Of a DNA stretch of 61,898 bases, positions 61,295 to 61,898 are shown piece by piece. Origin of the DNA: Bdellovibrionales bacterium GWB1_55_8. Its GTDB lineage: Bacteria > Bdellovibrionota > UBA1018. The translations under genes were made by a program, and so were the position numbers. The notes beneath the pieces were generated by a model. That model saw only the letters and a list, made by a program, of their open reading frames with translations. It was not told the DNA's origin and did no database searches. Numbering within the stretch: the first letter of the stretch is position 1; every line of letters begins with the position of its first letter. Location: assembly GCA_001769835.1 (NCBI GenBank), contig MEPR01000037.1, forward strand, positions 1 through 61,898. The letters are read 5' to 3'.

Positions 61295-61756
61295 ATGCTT
61301 ACCGATTATGAACTCAATCAGATGAAAGCCCGATCCCAGGATTCTGACGTTGCCCTTCTGATCCAGGAACTCAAGAACATGCAAAGGTACGTCTTCGACT
61401 ACAATAATCAGGTCGAGAAGAAACTGGATCTGCTTGAATCCGACATGCTCCTCCTGGAAGCCGAAAACAAGCGTCTGATAGCTGTGAAAGAAAGTGCCAC
61501 TATCGAACGCGACGCCTGCGTGGGGCTCATCGGTCAGCTAGCCCGCAGTTGTGGCATGAAAGTCGGCGTAGCAGCGGACAATCTGGTGGTCGTCGAACTG
61601 CCCAGTGGTCAGGTTTCATGGCAGTTCAGTGAAACAGAAGCGCACCTTTTCGAAACGCTGCCGCCCTATGAGGGCGATATTCAAGAGATTCCGATTGAAG
61701 AAACCTATTCGCGTGTCATGAACCCGGGTCTTGGATTGTCCCCCATTCAAACCTAG
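61295..61756 (+). CDS. Coiled-coil protein, unknown
   Basis: A protein of 153 residues with no signal peptide. Residues 15-75 form a probable coiled coil (LLIQELKNMQRYVFDYNNQVEKK, in parts, then LLLEAENKRLIAVKES). Residues 88-125 have a compact segment with ELPSGQVSWQFSETEAHLF, a pattern I associate with phage- or bacterium-encoded small proteins of unknown role. The ribosome site is weak (GATGAGG 13 bases upstream). No operon context except a tonB-like start 33 bases later. Confidence 0.6.
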   Translation: MLTDYELNQMKARSQDSDVALLIQELKNMQRYVFDYNNQVEKKLDLLESDMLLLEAENKRLIAVKESATIERDACVGLIGQLARSCGMKVGVAADNLVVVELPSGQVSWQFSETEAHLFETLPPYEGDIQEIPIEETYSRVMNPGLGLSPIQT

Positions 61757-61788
61757 AAATTTGTCCCAATACCGCTTAAGTAGTGCGA

Positions 61789-61898
61789 GTGAAGATTTCG
61801 GTCATTTTTTCGCTTATCGTCCATCTATGCTGCCTGGGGCTTGCGCTCTGGATGGGGTCGCAGAGTCCGCGTCCACCCACGAAACCGACATTCCTCGT
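61789..61898 (+). CDS. TonB-like protein, N-terminal 36 residues (runs off the right edge)
   Basis: From GTG at 61789 the frame is open to the window end. It encodes a short basic start, one hydrophobic helix (VIFSLIVHLCCLGLALWMG) and a Pro-rich stretch (SPRPPTKP), the layout of TonB or TolA N-termini, including the histidine in the membrane helix found in TonB. Only 36 residues are visible, so this is a suggestion. No clear Shine-Dalgarno. Confidence 0.5.
   Translation, partial: MKISVIFSLIVHLCCLGLALWMGSQSPRPPTKPTFL

Overview
The window is chromosomal DNA of a Gram-negative bacterium. The envelope genes show this: apolipoprotein N-acyltransferase, four lipobox lipoproteins, a predicted beta-barrel, an RND/MMPL exporter and a TonB-like start. 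The many small exported orphan proteins, the MoaC-MogA fusion and the general gene style suggest Bdellovibrionota or another delta-proteobacterium-like lineage. That placement is a guess, because no rRNA or marker phylogeny is available here. I see no phage, insertion sequence, CRISPR array or replication origin.

Layout. (1) 1-222 is the start of tyrS. (2) 264-10506 is a minus-strand operon with overlapping genes: metH, a core-MetE/UROD-like zinc methyltransferase, a GT2-methyltransferase fusion, a GT87-GT2-YdjC triple fusion and a GT39-like membrane glycosyltransferase. It joins methionine synthesis to a probable lipid-linked glycan pathway. (3) 10.6-17.7 kb holds housekeeping and exported enzymes: two HExxH proteins, tRNA-Gly, a PduO-type adenosyltransferase, lnt, a subtilase and a 3D-domain protein. 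(4) 17.8-23.4 kb is a run of short exported orphan proteins. It includes a cysteine-containing tandem-repeat protein behind a palindromic operator and a pair of 36-bp repeats. (5) 23.4-33.3 kb has an M29 aminopeptidase, a wrecked btpA-family gene, a beta-helix lipoprotein, a secreted phosphatase, a 909-residue orphan and a lipoprotein behind a good sigma-54 promoter. (6) 34.1-41.6 kb has split coaC/coaB and an almost complete molybdenum-cofactor cluster (moaA, moaC-mogA, moeA, moaD, moaE, mobA, plus convergent moeB-rhodanese). The moaA leader can hide its own Shine-Dalgarno site in a 10-bp perfect helix. (7) 41.6-44.9 kb has an Aur1-like PAP2 protein, a radical SAM protein and an orphan histidine kinase. 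(8) 45.0-51.2 kb is a four-gene operon: a Rossmann protein, IorA without its ferredoxin tail, IorB and an ADP-forming acyl-CoA synthetase. This is an archaeal-style 2-oxoacid oxidation route that yields ATP. (9) 51.2-61.9 kb has mtnN, an RND exporter, hsp20, tRNA-Glu, a barrel/lipoprotein pair, a DUF2239 gene, a DUF4118-PAS histidine kinase, a doubly deleted MFS pseudogene, a coiled-coil protein and a truncated tonB-like gene.

The strongest leads for something undescribed are the two fused glycosyltransferases in the metH operon, the moaA leader RNA, the 26/27-residue repeat protein with its operator array, and the IorAB/acyl-CoA synthetase operon.
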